Source of the DNA: Streptomyces sp. NRRL B-1140
GTDB taxonomy: Bacteria; Actinomycetota; Actinomycetes; Streptomycetales; Streptomycetaceae
Length of the DNA: 64,000 nt
Assembly: GCF_001280065.1 (NCBI RefSeq)
Contig: NZ_LGEA01000095.1
Span: 85,755-149,754, forward strand
Direction of reading: 5' to 3'
Shown here: positions 51,149 to 60,200 of the stretch, in pieces
Position numbering within the stretch: the stretch's first letter is position 1
How the letters are laid out: each line of letters opens with the position of its first letter
The notes under the pieces: model-generated
What the model saw: the letters and a program-made list of their open reading frames with translations, nothing else
What the model was told of the DNA's origin: nothing
The model's database searches: none
Translations under genes and position numbers: made by a program

Positions 51149-52267
51149 TCAGCTCTTGGCTGCGGCGGCCTTGGACTTGGCGGCCTTGGCCGGGGCCGGG
51201 ACAGCCGGTGCCGCGTCGGCCGGTGCGGAGGCCGAGGCGTCCGTACCCGGCTCGGCGGCCGGCTCCTCGGGGCGCACGCCCACGCCCAGCTTCTCCTTGA
51301 TCTTCTTCTCGATCTCGTTCGCCAGGTCGGGGTTGTCCTTGAGGAAGTTGCGCGCGTTCTCCTTGCCCTGGCCGAGCTGGTCGCCCTCGTACGTGTACCA
51401 GGCGCCGGCCTTGCGGACGAAGCCGTGCTCCACGCCCATGTCGATCAGACCGCCCTCGCGGCTGATGCCCTGGCCGTAGAGGATGTCGAACTCGGCCTGC
51501 TTGAAGGGCGGCGCAACCTTGTTCTTGACGACCTTGCAGCGGGTGCGGTTGCCGACCGCCTCCGTGCCGTCCTTCAGGGTCTCGATGCGGCGGATGTCGA
51601 TGCGCACCGAGGCGTAGAACTTCAGCGCCCGGCCACCGGTCGTGGTCTCGGGGGAGCCGAACATCACGCCGATCTTCTCGCGGAGCTGGTTGATGAAGAT
51701 GGCGGTGGTCTTGGACTGGTTGAGCGCGCTGGTGATCTTCCGCAGGGCCTGGCTCATCAGGCGGGCCTGCAGACCGACGTGGCTGTCACCCATCTCGCCC
51801 TCGATCTCCGCGCGCGGGACGAGCGCGGCGACGGAGTCGATGACGATGAGGTCGAGGGCGCCGGAGCGGACCAGCATGTCCACGATCTCCAGGGCCTGCT
51901 CGCCGTTGTCCGGCTGGGAGAGGATGAGGTTGTCGATGTCGACGCCGAGCTTCTTCGCGTACTCGGGGTCGAGTGCGTGCTCCGCGTCGACGAAGGCGAC
52001 CTGGCCTCCGGCCTTCTGCGCGTTCGCCACCGCGTGCAGGGTCAGGGTGGTCTTACCGGAGGATTCCGGTCCGTAGATCTCGACGACACGGCCGCGGGGC
52101 AGGCCGCCCACACCGAGAGCCACGTCCAGGGCGGTGGATCCGGTCGAGATGACCTCGATGGGCTCCTTGGTCCGGTCGCCCATGCGCATGACCGCGCCCT
52201 TGCCGAATTGCCGTTCAATCTGTGCGAGCGCGGCATCCAGGGCCTTCTCGCGGTCGGTTCCTGCCAT
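51149..52267 (-). CDS. recA: Recombinase RecA
   Basis: 372 residues from ATG 52267 ([30 protein letters not shown]). Walker [13 protein letters not shown], Walker [12 protein letters not shown], loop 2 [26 protein letters not shown]. An Ala/Lys/Ser-rich C-terminal tail (ending [18 protein letters not shown]) is typical of streptomycetes. It catalyses strand exchange and triggers LexA cleavage. An SOS box lies 164 bp upstream. Confidence 0.98.
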   Translation of the reverse strand: MAGTDREKALDAALAQIERQFGKGAVMRMGDRTKEPIEVISTGSTALDVALGVGGLPRGRVVEIYGPESSGKTTLTLHAVANAQKAGGQVAFVDAEHALDPEYAKKLGVDIDNLILSQPDNGEQALEIVDMLVRSGALDLIVIDSVAALVPRAEIEGEMGDSHVGLQARLMSQALRKITSALNQSKTTAIFINQLREKIGVMFGSPETTTGGRALKFYASVRIDIRRIETLKDGTEAVGNRTRCKVVKNKVAPPFKQAEFDILYGQGISREGGLIDMGVEHGFVRKAGAWYTYEGDQLGQGKENARNFLKDNPDLANEIEKKIKEKLGVGVRPEEPAAEPGTDASASAPADAAPAVPAPAKAAKSKAAAAKS

Positions 52268-52606
52268 GGGTTCCACCCGATTTGCTTGAGTCGATCGCTT
52301 CACGTCAAAGACGCTAACGCCTGCCACTGACAACGCGCCCCGACGCACATCCGGCCTGTGGATAACTCGGGCATTTCTCTACCCAAAGTACGTCGAAATG
52401 CCCTTCGTTGAGCCTCGCCGGTGCTTCCATGAGAATGGATGTTCGATTTTGGTGTCAAGCGCACCACGCGGCACATCCGGCGCCGAGGCCGGTGCCGTCC
52501 GCTGCGTGTCCGAGCACCTGCTGTGGCCTTCCCCCGGAGGCCGGTCCCACGCCTCGGGCACGCCACTGCCCGACACCTGCATCCTTGATCAGGTCGTCGG
52601 CGGCGG
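52268..52606. other. 339-bp recA upstream region
   Basis: Contains the SOS box at 52431-52446 and the recA leader. The remainder up to the AI-2E permease stop codon shows no supported gene. Confidence 0.6.
52431..52446 (-). promoter_or_regulatory. LexA-binding SOS box of recA
   Basis: On the minus strand TCGAACATCCATTCTC: a strong TCGAAC half-site and a degenerate right half, spacing N4. Its position upstream of recA matches the SOS operator known for streptomycete recA. Confidence 0.85.
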
Positions 52607-53890
52607 TCAGGAGGAGTTCTGCCCTGGCCCCCGGCCCTCCGGCCGCTCCGCCCCGCGGCGCCGATCCCACAGCCCCCTGGCACGCGCGAGCAGACCCGGC
52701 CCCTCTCCCCGCCACCGGTGGCCGTGCACCCGGGGGTCGTCCGTGACGTCGTAGCGCTTCACGTACGCCCCGAGGAAGGCCTGGAGTGTGGCGACGGCGG
52801 GGATGGCGATCAGCGCGCCGACGGCACCGAGGAGGGCGGTGCCGGCGATGACCGAGCCGAAGGCGACGGCGGGGTGGATGTCGACGGTCTTGGAGGTGAG
52901 CTTGGGCTGCAGTACGTAGTTCTCGAACTGCTGGTAGATCACGACGAAGACCAGCACCCACAGCGCGTACCAGGGGTCCACCGTGAACGCGATCAGCATG
53001 GGCAGGGCACCCGCCAGGTACGTGCCGATGGTGGGGATGAACTGCGACACCAGACCCACCCACACGGCGAGCACGGGAGCATAGGGCACGTCCAGGGCCT
53101 GGAGCAGGATGAAGTGCGCCACGCCGGAGATCAGCGCCATCAGGCCGCGGGAGTAGATGTAGCCGCCGGTCTTGTTCACGGCGATCTCCCACGCGCGCAG
53201 CACCTCCGCCTGGCGGGCGGGCGGCAGGACCGAGCAGATCGCGCGGCGCAGTCGCGGGCCGTCCGCGGCGAAGTAGAAGGAGAACAGGGCGATCGTGAGC
53301 AGCTGGAAGAGGCCGCCGATGACCTGGGCCGACACGTCCAGGACGCCCGTGGCGCTGTTCTGGACGTAGTTGCGCAGCCAGTCGGAACGGAGCAGGCCCT
53401 CCTGGATGTCGACGCGCTTCAGGTCGGTCTTGAAGTGCGTGTTGATCCAGTGGATGACGGAGTCGAGGTACTCGGGAAAGCCTTCGATCAGCTTGATGAT
53501 CTGGTCCGCGAGGACGGAGCCGAGCAAGGTGACGAAGCCTGCCGAGACGATCATCACGCCGATGAAGACGATGAACGCGGCGAGCCCTCTGCGCAAGCCA
53601 CGCGAGGCCATCCAGCTCACCGCGGGCTCTATGGCGAGCGCCAGGAAGAACGCGATGAGGATGTTGACTAGCAGACCGGTGAGCTGGTGGAAGGCCCAGC
53701 TGCCCAACTGGAACACCGCGACGAGGGCGAGCGCGAGCACCATGGCGCGGGGCAGCCAGCGCGGCATACGGCCGTTCGCCCCGGCCCCGCCGGCCGGGGG
53801 GCGCACGGGCGGTGTCGTACCGGAAGCTGAGGACTGCTGGGCTGCCTGGCCGGTCTCGTCAGTGGGTGCCACGGTCCAAGTCTCGCCCAC
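52607..53890 (-). CDS. AI-2E family (PerM/YdiK-like) membrane transporter
   Basis: 427 residues with about eight transmembrane segments: WLPRAMVLALALVAVFQLGSWAF, LLVNILIAFFLALAIEPAV, GLAAFIVFIGVMIVSAGFVTLL, IGGLFQLLTIALFSFYFAADG, ALISGVAHFILLQAL, PVLAVWVGLVSQFIPTIGTYLAGALPMLIAF and more. The PxxxxxxWVGLVSQFIPTIGTYLAGALP stretch is the family signature. Both tails are hydrophilic. Transported substrate in actinomycetes is unknown; the AI-2 label is historical. GTG 53890 is the track start, GTG 53872 is an alternative. Confidence 0.88.
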   Translation of the reverse strand: MGETWTVAPTDETGQAAQQSSASGTTPPVRPPAGGAGANGRMPRWLPRAMVLALALVAVFQLGSWAFHQLTGLLVNILIAFFLALAIEPAVSWMASRGLRRGLAAFIVFIGVMIVSAGFVTLLGSVLADQIIKLIEGFPEYLDSVIHWINTHFKTDLKRVDIQEGLLRSDWLRNYVQNSATGVLDVSAQVIGGLFQLLTIALFSFYFAADGPRLRRAICSVLPPARQAEVLRAWEIAVNKTGGYIYSRGLMALISGVAHFILLQALDVPYAPVLAVWVGLVSQFIPTIGTYLAGALPMLIAFTVDPWYALWVLVFVVIYQQFENYVLQPKLTSKTVDIHPAVAFGSVIAGTALLGAVGALIAIPAVATLQAFLGAYVKRYDVTDDPRVHGHRWRGEGPGLLARARGLWDRRRGAERPEGRGPGQNSS

Positions 53891-54046
53891 GGCACGGACA
53901 GCCGTCTGCCCGGCTGCGATCTTCGTGACCGGTCAGGGCCGTCCCGGAAGGGCCGGGCGGGTGCTCCCCTGAGCCGGCCGCCCGGCCCGGCCGGTTCCCC
54001 TGGCCCGCCTCGTCGGCCGACGGTCTGCGGGGCACACCGGCAACGG

Positions 54047-54241
54047 TCAGCGCCTCTCCCGGGGTACGTCCATCACCGAGCAGACCACCTGCCAGACCTC
54101 CTTGGCGTCCCAGCCGGCCGCCAGTGCCTCGTGCACCGTGCGCCCGCCGAGCTCGGACATCACATGGTCACGCGCGAACGTTTCGGCGTAGCCAGGACCG
54201 AAGTGCTCCGCCATTCGCTGCCAGAAGACCGTCAACCGCAT
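54047..54241 (-). CDS. DUF3046 domain protein
   Basis: 64 residues: MRLTVFWQRMAEHFGPGYAETFARDHVMSELGGRTVHEAL and so on, matching the small helical DUF3046 family that accompanies recA/recX across Actinobacteria. No function is known. Solo gene, divergent from the toroid-like protein gene. Confidence 0.85.
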   Translation of the reverse strand: MRLTVFWQRMAEHFGPGYAETFARDHVMSELGGRTVHEALAAGWDAKEVWQVVCSVMDVPRERR

Positions 54242-54321
54242 GACTCCAGTATCCCGCCCCTGGGGGTGGGCCTGAGCCGGGACCGCCTGCCGGCGCCGCT
54301 TCGCGCCCTACGGTCTGACCC

Positions 54322-55266
54322 ATGGCCGAAACAGGAGCTACCGAACTTCCCCCGACACCCCCGCCGCACAGCCCCGTCACGCGCGCGGAGCGTTTCGTCT
54401 GGCTCACCGCGCGCGTGCTCGAGCAGCGCCGCTTCGCCCACCATTTCCGGGACGCCGCCGCGGATCCGGTGGAGACCGCCCTGGACGCCTACCGCAACGA
54501 GGACGGCGGGTACGGCCACGCGCTGGAGCCCGATCTGCGTGGCCCGGTCAGCCAGCCGCTGCACACGGCGCACGCGCTGCGGGTGCTGGACGCGGTCGGA
54601 CGGTGCGCCGGCCAGCGGGTGGAACGCATCTGCCGCTACCTGACGTCCGTCTCGACCGCGGACGGCGCCCTCCCGGCGATCCACCCCAGCCAGCGCGGTT
54701 GTCCCACGGCCCCCTTCGTGACGGTGGTGGACGATCCGCCCAGCGACCTGCTGGCCACCGGGCCGGTGGTGGGCCTGCTGCACCGCAACGAGGTGTGGCA
54801 CGCCTGGCTCTTCCGGGCGACGGACTTCTGCTGGCGGGCGATCGAGTCCCTGGAGACATCGCACCCGTACGAGATCGAGGCGGCCCTGGTCTTCCTGGAC
54901 TCCGCCCCGGACCGTCCGCGCGCGCGGGCGGCCGCCGACCGTCTCGGCCGCCTGGTCCGCAAGCACCGCCTCTCGGCCCTGAACCCCGACGACCTGGACG
55001 ACTGCCCGGTCGCCCCCGGTTACGCCCCGGGGGAGCACCATTTTCCGTACGACTTCGCGCGGACACCGACCTCGCTCGCGCGCGCGTGGTTCACCGACGA
55101 CGAAATGGCCCGGTCCCTCGACCACCTCGCGGCGCAGCAGCAGGAGGACGGCGGCTGGCCCGTCCGGTGGCGCCACTGGGCCCCGGCCCCAGCCCTGGAG
55201 GCCCGCCCGCTGGTGACGATCGAGGCGCTGCGCGTGCTCGGCGCGTACGGCCGCGTCATCGACTGA
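54322..55266 (+). CDS. Prenyltransferase/squalene-cyclase-like alpha-toroid protein
   Basis: 314 residues. Repeated helix pairs with the motifs DAYRNEDGGYGHALEPDLRG and QQQEDGGWPVRWRHWAPA recall the QW-type repeats of terpene cyclase and protein prenyltransferase barrels. No DxDD or DDxD catalytic motif was found, so enzymatic cyclisation is unlikely; a substrate-binding or accessory role is possible. Conserved beside recA in streptomycetes as far as I recall. Convergent with azlD. Confidence 0.7.
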   Translation: MAETGATELPPTPPPHSPVTRAERFVWLTARVLEQRRFAHHFRDAAADPVETALDAYRNEDGGYGHALEPDLRGPVSQPLHTAHALRVLDAVGRCAGQRVERICRYLTSVSTADGALPAIHPSQRGCPTAPFVTVVDDPPSDLLATGPVVGLLHRNEVWHAWLFRATDFCWRAIESLETSHPYEIEAALVFLDSAPDRPRARAAADRLGRLVRKHRLSALNPDDLDDCPVAPGYAPGEHHFPYDFARTPTSLARAWFTDDEMARSLDHLAAQQQEDGGWPVRWRHWAPAPALEARPLVTIEALRVLGAYGRVID

Positions 55267-55578
55267 TCATCCCGCCCCCATGGCCCGCACCCCCGCGGTC
55301 ACCAGCACGGCCGCGGCGACGACGAGGAGGAACGGGGCACGCAGCACCAGCGCCACGGCTGCGGCGGCGAGCCCGGCGGCCCTGGCGTCCAGCACCAGTG
55401 TCTGCCCGTCGGCGAAGGTCTGCTGGGCGGTGAGGGCCGCCAGCAACGCGACGGGCAGCAGGGCGGCGAGACGCTTCACCAAGGGCCGCTCCAGGGTCCC
55501 CGCGGGCACGAGGAGACCCACCAGCTTGACGGCGTAGCACCCGAGGGCGGTCACCCCGATCGCGATCCAGACGTTCAC
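55267..55578 (-). CDS. azlD: AzlD family branched-chain amino acid exporter small subunit
   Basis: 103 residues from GTG 55578 (VNVWIAIGVTALGCYAVKLVGLL), overlapping the azlC stop by 4 bp. Three to four transmembrane segments. AzlD partners AzlC in exporting branched-chain amino acids or analogues. Confidence 0.88.
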   Translation of the reverse strand: MNVWIAIGVTALGCYAVKLVGLLVPAGTLERPLVKRLAALLPVALLAALTAQQTFADGQTLVLDARAAGLAAAAVALVLRAPFLLVVAAAVLVTAGVRAMGAG

Positions 55579-56297
55579 GGTGCGTCCCCCTGTCCCTTGC
55601 GCCGGCCGTCCGCCCACAGCACCACCGGCGCCGCCAGAGCGGCCAGCAGCACCGGGACTCCGGCGGGCAGCACGGGCAGCAGTCCGAGCCCCAGCAGCAC
55701 GGCGAGCCCGGCGACGGCCCGCTCGGTGCCGGTCTTGAGCATCGGCGCGAGCAGGGCCAGGAACACCGCGGGCCCGGCGGCGTCTAGGCCCCACGCGTCG
55801 GTGTCGCCGATCGCCTCGGCGCCCAGGGCGCCGAGCAGCGTGGTGAGGTTCCACAGGATGTAGAGGCTCAGCCCGGTCACGACGAACCCGAGCCGCGCGG
55901 CACGCCGGGTGGGCTGGGCGAGCGCCACGGCGGCCGTCTCGTCGATCACCCACTGGGCGGCGAACGGCCGCACCGCGCGCGGGAGGGCCAGCAACTGCGA
56001 CAGCCGCAGTCCGTAGAAGGCGTTCCGCACCCCCAGGAAGAAGGCACCGGCGGCCGCTGTGAAAGGGCTGCCCCCGGCCGCGAGGGCCCCCACGAGAGCG
56101 AACTGGGACGCCCCGGTGAACACCAGAAGACTCAGTGCGCACGTCTGCAGCAGCGTGAGACCGCCACCGGCCGATGTCACACCGAAGGCGAAGCCGGAGA
56201 GCCCGACGGCCACCCCGACGCCGAGGGCGTCGCGCACGACCGCCCGATCCGTCTTCCCACCGAAGTCCGCGTCTTCGAGAACTGTCCGATCTGCCAC
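55575..56297 (-). CDS. azlC: AzlC family amino acid exporter large subunit
   Basis: 240 residues from GTG 56297. Family motifs GVAVGLSGFAFGVTS, LLVFTGASQFALVGALAAGG, FFLGVRNAFYGLRLSQLL and WVIDETAAVALAQ, with about seven transmembrane segments. Translationally coupled to azlD. The AraC regulator begins upstream on the same strand. Confidence 0.93.
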   Translation of the reverse strand: MADRTVLEDADFGGKTDRAVVRDALGVGVAVGLSGFAFGVTSAGGGLTLLQTCALSLLVFTGASQFALVGALAAGGSPFTAAAGAFFLGVRNAFYGLRLSQLLALPRAVRPFAAQWVIDETAAVALAQPTRRAARLGFVVTGLSLYILWNLTTLLGALGAEAIGDTDAWGLDAAGPAVFLALLAPMLKTGTERAVAGLAVLLGLGLLPVLPAGVPVLLAALAAPVVLWADGRRKGQGDAP

Positions 56298-56321
56298 GCT
56301 CCCCCACGCTACGGGCGGCGG

Positions 56322-57152
56322 CTACCCGAGGTCTTGTACGTTCTTGCGCTCCCGCTGGTAGGCCCCGGGAGGCACGCCGACCATCCGGCTGAAGTGCCGG
56401 CTGAGATGCGGCTGGTCGGTGAACCCGACGGCCACTGCCGCCTCGGACGGAGTCGTCCCCCTGTCCAGCAGCCGGCGCGCCCGCCGCACGCGCGCGTCCG
56501 TGAGCCACGCGTGCGGCGGCATCCCGTAGGTGTTCCGGAAGGCCCGCAGCAGGGCGAACGGGCTGGTTCCGAGGTCGGCCGCGAGCCGCTCCAGGGTCGG
56601 CGGACGTGCCATCCGCTCCTCCAGCACGCCACGCGCGCATGCCGCGATCCGGGCTCCCGCCGTCCGCACCTCCCGCCGTGGCACGAGCCCGCCGTTCACC
56701 CGCAGCAACCTGGTCACCGCGACCCGCAGGAGTGTGTCCGCGGCCAGCGCGTTGCCCTCGTCGGCGGCCCGCAGCACCTGGTGCACCAGTCCCGCGGCGT
56801 AGGGGTCGTCCACCACCGGGCTGACGAACCCCGGGGTCCCGCGCAGCCCGGTCGTCTGGGCCGCGATCTCGGCGACCACGTGGGGCGGCGGGTACACGGC
56901 CCCGTACCGCCAGCCTTGAGGCACCCCGGCCCGTCCGGTGTGCGGCGTATCGGGATTCACCAGTGCGAGAGCCCCGGCTCCCGCGTAATGGTCGCCTCCG
57001 CCGTGGTGGAACACCTCCACGCCGTCGGCGATGGCGGCGATCACGAAGTTCTCGTGCGTGTGCCGCACGAACGTCTTGTGCACGTACCGGGCCCACAGCA
57101 GATCGACTCCGGGCAGCTCGTCGTACTGCCAGTGCCGTGCGCGCTCGTCCAT
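56322..57152 (-). CDS. AraC family transcriptional regulator
   Basis: 276 residues from ATG 57152. N-terminal AraC cupin (HTHENFVIAAIADGVEVFHHGGGDHYAGAGALALVNPDTPHTG) and C-terminal double HTH (LERLAADLGTSPFALLRAFRNTYGMPPHAWLTDARVRRARRLLDRG...AVAVGFTDQPHLSRHFSRMVGVPPGAYQRE). The gene lies 24 bp before azlC on the same strand, so it probably controls amino acid export. Such AraC-AzlCD trios are common. Confidence 0.92.
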   Translation of the reverse strand: MDERARHWQYDELPGVDLLWARYVHKTFVRHTHENFVIAAIADGVEVFHHGGGDHYAGAGALALVNPDTPHTGRAGVPQGWRYGAVYPPPHVVAEIAAQTTGLRGTPGFVSPVVDDPYAAGLVHQVLRAADEGNALAADTLLRVAVTRLLRVNGGLVPRREVRTAGARIAACARGVLEERMARPPTLERLAADLGTSPFALLRAFRNTYGMPPHAWLTDARVRRARRLLDRGTTPSEAAVAVGFTDQPHLSRHFSRMVGVPPGAYQRERKNVQDLG

Positions 57153-57270
57153 ACGGCCATTGTCCGCGGCCGGGGACACCCCGGAACGTCCCGGTGGCCG
57201 CCCTCGCGGCGAAACGGCAGGCCACGAGGCGTCGAGGCCTGTTGTCAGTGCCGAGGTGCACGATGGACGC

Positions 57271-60200
57271 ATGCCCAGCAATGCGCAGCGAGCCCTGGAC
57301 GGCTTCTCCCCCGCGACCCGAGCCTGGTTCACGGGTGCCTTCTCCGCGCCCACCTCGGCCCAGGCCGGCGCGTGGCAGGCCATCCACGAGGGCTCGGACG
57401 TGCTGGTCGTGGCCCCCACCGGCTCCGGCAAGACCCTCGCGGCATTCCTGGCGGCCCTCGACCAGCTGGCCTTGGCGCCTCCCCCGGCCGACCCCAGGAA
57501 GCGCTGCCGTGTCCTGTACGTCTCCCCTCTGAAGGCCCTGGCGGTGGACGTCGAGCGCAACCTGCGCAGCCCGCTGACGGGCATCCGGCAGGAGTCGGTG
57601 CGCCTCGGCCTGCCCGAACCCGAGGTCAAGGTGGGCATCCGCTCGGGCGACACCCCAGCCGCCGAGCGCCGCGCCCTGTCGACCCGTCCGCCGGACATCC
57701 TGATCACGACCCCGGAATCGCTGTTCCTGATGCTGACGTCGGCCACGCGCGACGCGCTGGCGGGCGTGGAGACGGTGATCCTCGACGAGGTGCACGCGGT
57801 CGCCGGCACCAAGCGTGGCGCCCACCTCGCGCTCTCCCTGGAGCGGCTGGACGAGCTGCTGCCGAAGCCCGCCCGCCGGATCGGCCTCTCCGCGACGGTC
57901 CGCCCTGTGGACGAGGTGGCCCGTTTCCTGTCGCCCCGCCGCAAGGTGGAGATCGTCCAGCCGGAGTCCGGCAAGGAGTTCGACCTGTCCGTGGTCGTCC
58001 CGGTCGAGGATCTGGGCGAGCTGGGCGGTTCCCCGGTCGCGGAGGGCCAGGAAGGCGCCGAGCGCCCGTCCATCTGGCCGCATGTGGAGGAGCGGATCGC
58101 CGACCTCGTCCAGTCCCACCGCTCCACGATCGTCTTCGCCAACTCCCGCCGCCTCGCGGAGCGCCTCTGCAACCGGCTGAACGAGATCGCGTACGAGCGG
58201 GCCACCGGCGAGACTCTCGACGAGCACCACTCCCCGGCCGAGCTCATGGGCGGTTCGGGAGCGGCCCAGGGTGCCCCCCAGGTCATCGCCCGCGCCCACC
58301 ACGGTTCGGTGTCCAAGGAGCAGCGCGCCCTGGTCGAGGAGGACCTCAAGGCGGGCCGCCTGCCCGCGGTCGTGGCGACGTCCAGTCTGGAACTGGGCAT
58401 CGACATGGGTGCGGTCGACCTGGTCGTGCAGGTGGAGTCGCCGCCCTCGGTCGCCTCCGGCCTGCAGCGGGTCGGCCGGGCGGGGCACCAGGTGGGCGCG
58501 GTCTCCACCGGTGTGGTCTTCCCGAAGTACCGGGGCGACCTGGTGCAGGCGGCGGTGGTCACCGAGCGGATGCGCACCGGCTCCATCGAGTCCCTCAAGG
58601 TCCCGGCCAATCCCCTGGACGTCCTGGCCCAGCAGGTGGTCGCCATGACGGCCCTGGACACCTGGCAGTTCGACGACCTCCTCGCCGTCGTCCGCCGGGC
58701 CGCCCCCTTCGCCTCCCTTCCCGAGTCGGCCTTCACGGCCGTCCTCGACATGCTGGCGGGCCGCTACCCGTCCGACGCGTTCGCGGAGCTGCGCCCGCGC
58801 GTGGTGTGGGACCGGGTCACCGGCGAGATCACCGGCCGCCCCGGCGCACAGCGCCTCGCCGTCACCTCCGGCGGCACGATCCCCGACCGCGGTCTCTTCG
58901 GCGTCTTCCTCGCGGGCACCGACCCCAAGAAGGGCGGCGGCCGGGTCGGCGAGCTCGACGAGGAGATGGTCTACGAGTCCCGTGTCGGCGACGTCTTCAC
59001 CCTCGGCACCAGCTCCTGGCGCATCGAGGACATCACCCGCGACCGTGTCCTGGTCTCCCCCGCCCCGGGCGTGCCGGGCCGGCTGCCCTTCTGGAAGGGC
59101 GACCAGCTGGGCCGCCCCCTGGAACTGGGCCGGGCACTGGGCGCGTTCCTGCGCGAGGTCGGATCCCTGCCCGAGGACGACGCCCGCCTCCGGCTTCTCG
59201 CCGCCGGGCTGGACGCGTGGGCGGCGGACAACGTGCTGTCGTATCTGAACGAGCAGCGCGAGGCCTGCGGTCACGTCCCGGACGACCGGACGATCGTCGT
59301 GGAGCGCTTCCGCGACGAGCTCGGCGACTGGCGCGTGGTCGTGCACTCCCCCTTCGGTGCCCAGGTGCACGCCCCCTGGGCGCTCGCGCTCGGCGCCAAG
59401 CTCTCCGAGCGGTACGGCATGGACGCGCAGGTCATGCACGCCGACGACGGCATCGTGCTGCGCCTGCCGGACGCCGATCTCATGGGCCTGGACCTCCTGG
59501 ACCAGGAGCCGGTCAGGATGGGCCGTGAGTACGACGCCGAGCAGGCCCCGGTGGGCGCGGCGGACGTGGTCTTCGACAAGGGCGAGGTCGACCAGGTCGT
59601 CACGGACCAGGTGGGCAGTTCGGCTCTGTTCGCCTCCCGCTTCCGCGAATGCGCCGCTCGTGCGCTGTTGCTGCCGCGCCGCAACCCGGGCAAGCGCACG
59701 CCGCTGTGGCAGCAGCGGCAGCGCGCCTCGCAGCTGCTGCAGGTGGCGAGCGAGTTCGGCTCGTTCCCGATCGTCCTGGAGGCGGTCCGCGAGTGTCTCC
59801 AGGACGTCTTCGACGTGCCCGGCCTCGTCGAGCTGATGGGCGACCTGGAGTCCCGCAAGGTGCGCCTGGTCGAGGTCACCACCGCCGAACCGTCCCCGTT
59901 CGCGCGTTCGCTCCTCTTCGGCTACGTCGCCCAGTTCCTGTACGAGGGTGACTCCCCGCTGGCCGAGCGCCGCGCCGCCGCCCTGTCGCTGGACTCTCGG
60001 CTGCTGGCCGAGCTGCTGGGCCAGGCGGAACTGCGCGAGCTGCTCGACGCGGAGGTGCTGACCGAGCTGGAGCGGGAGCTCCAGTGGCTGACCGAGGACC
60101 GCCGCGTCAAGGACGCCGAGGGCGTCGCGGACCTCCTGCGCCTGCTCGGCCCGCTCACGGACGCGGAGCTCTCCGAGCGGGGCGCCGAGCCGCAGTGGGC

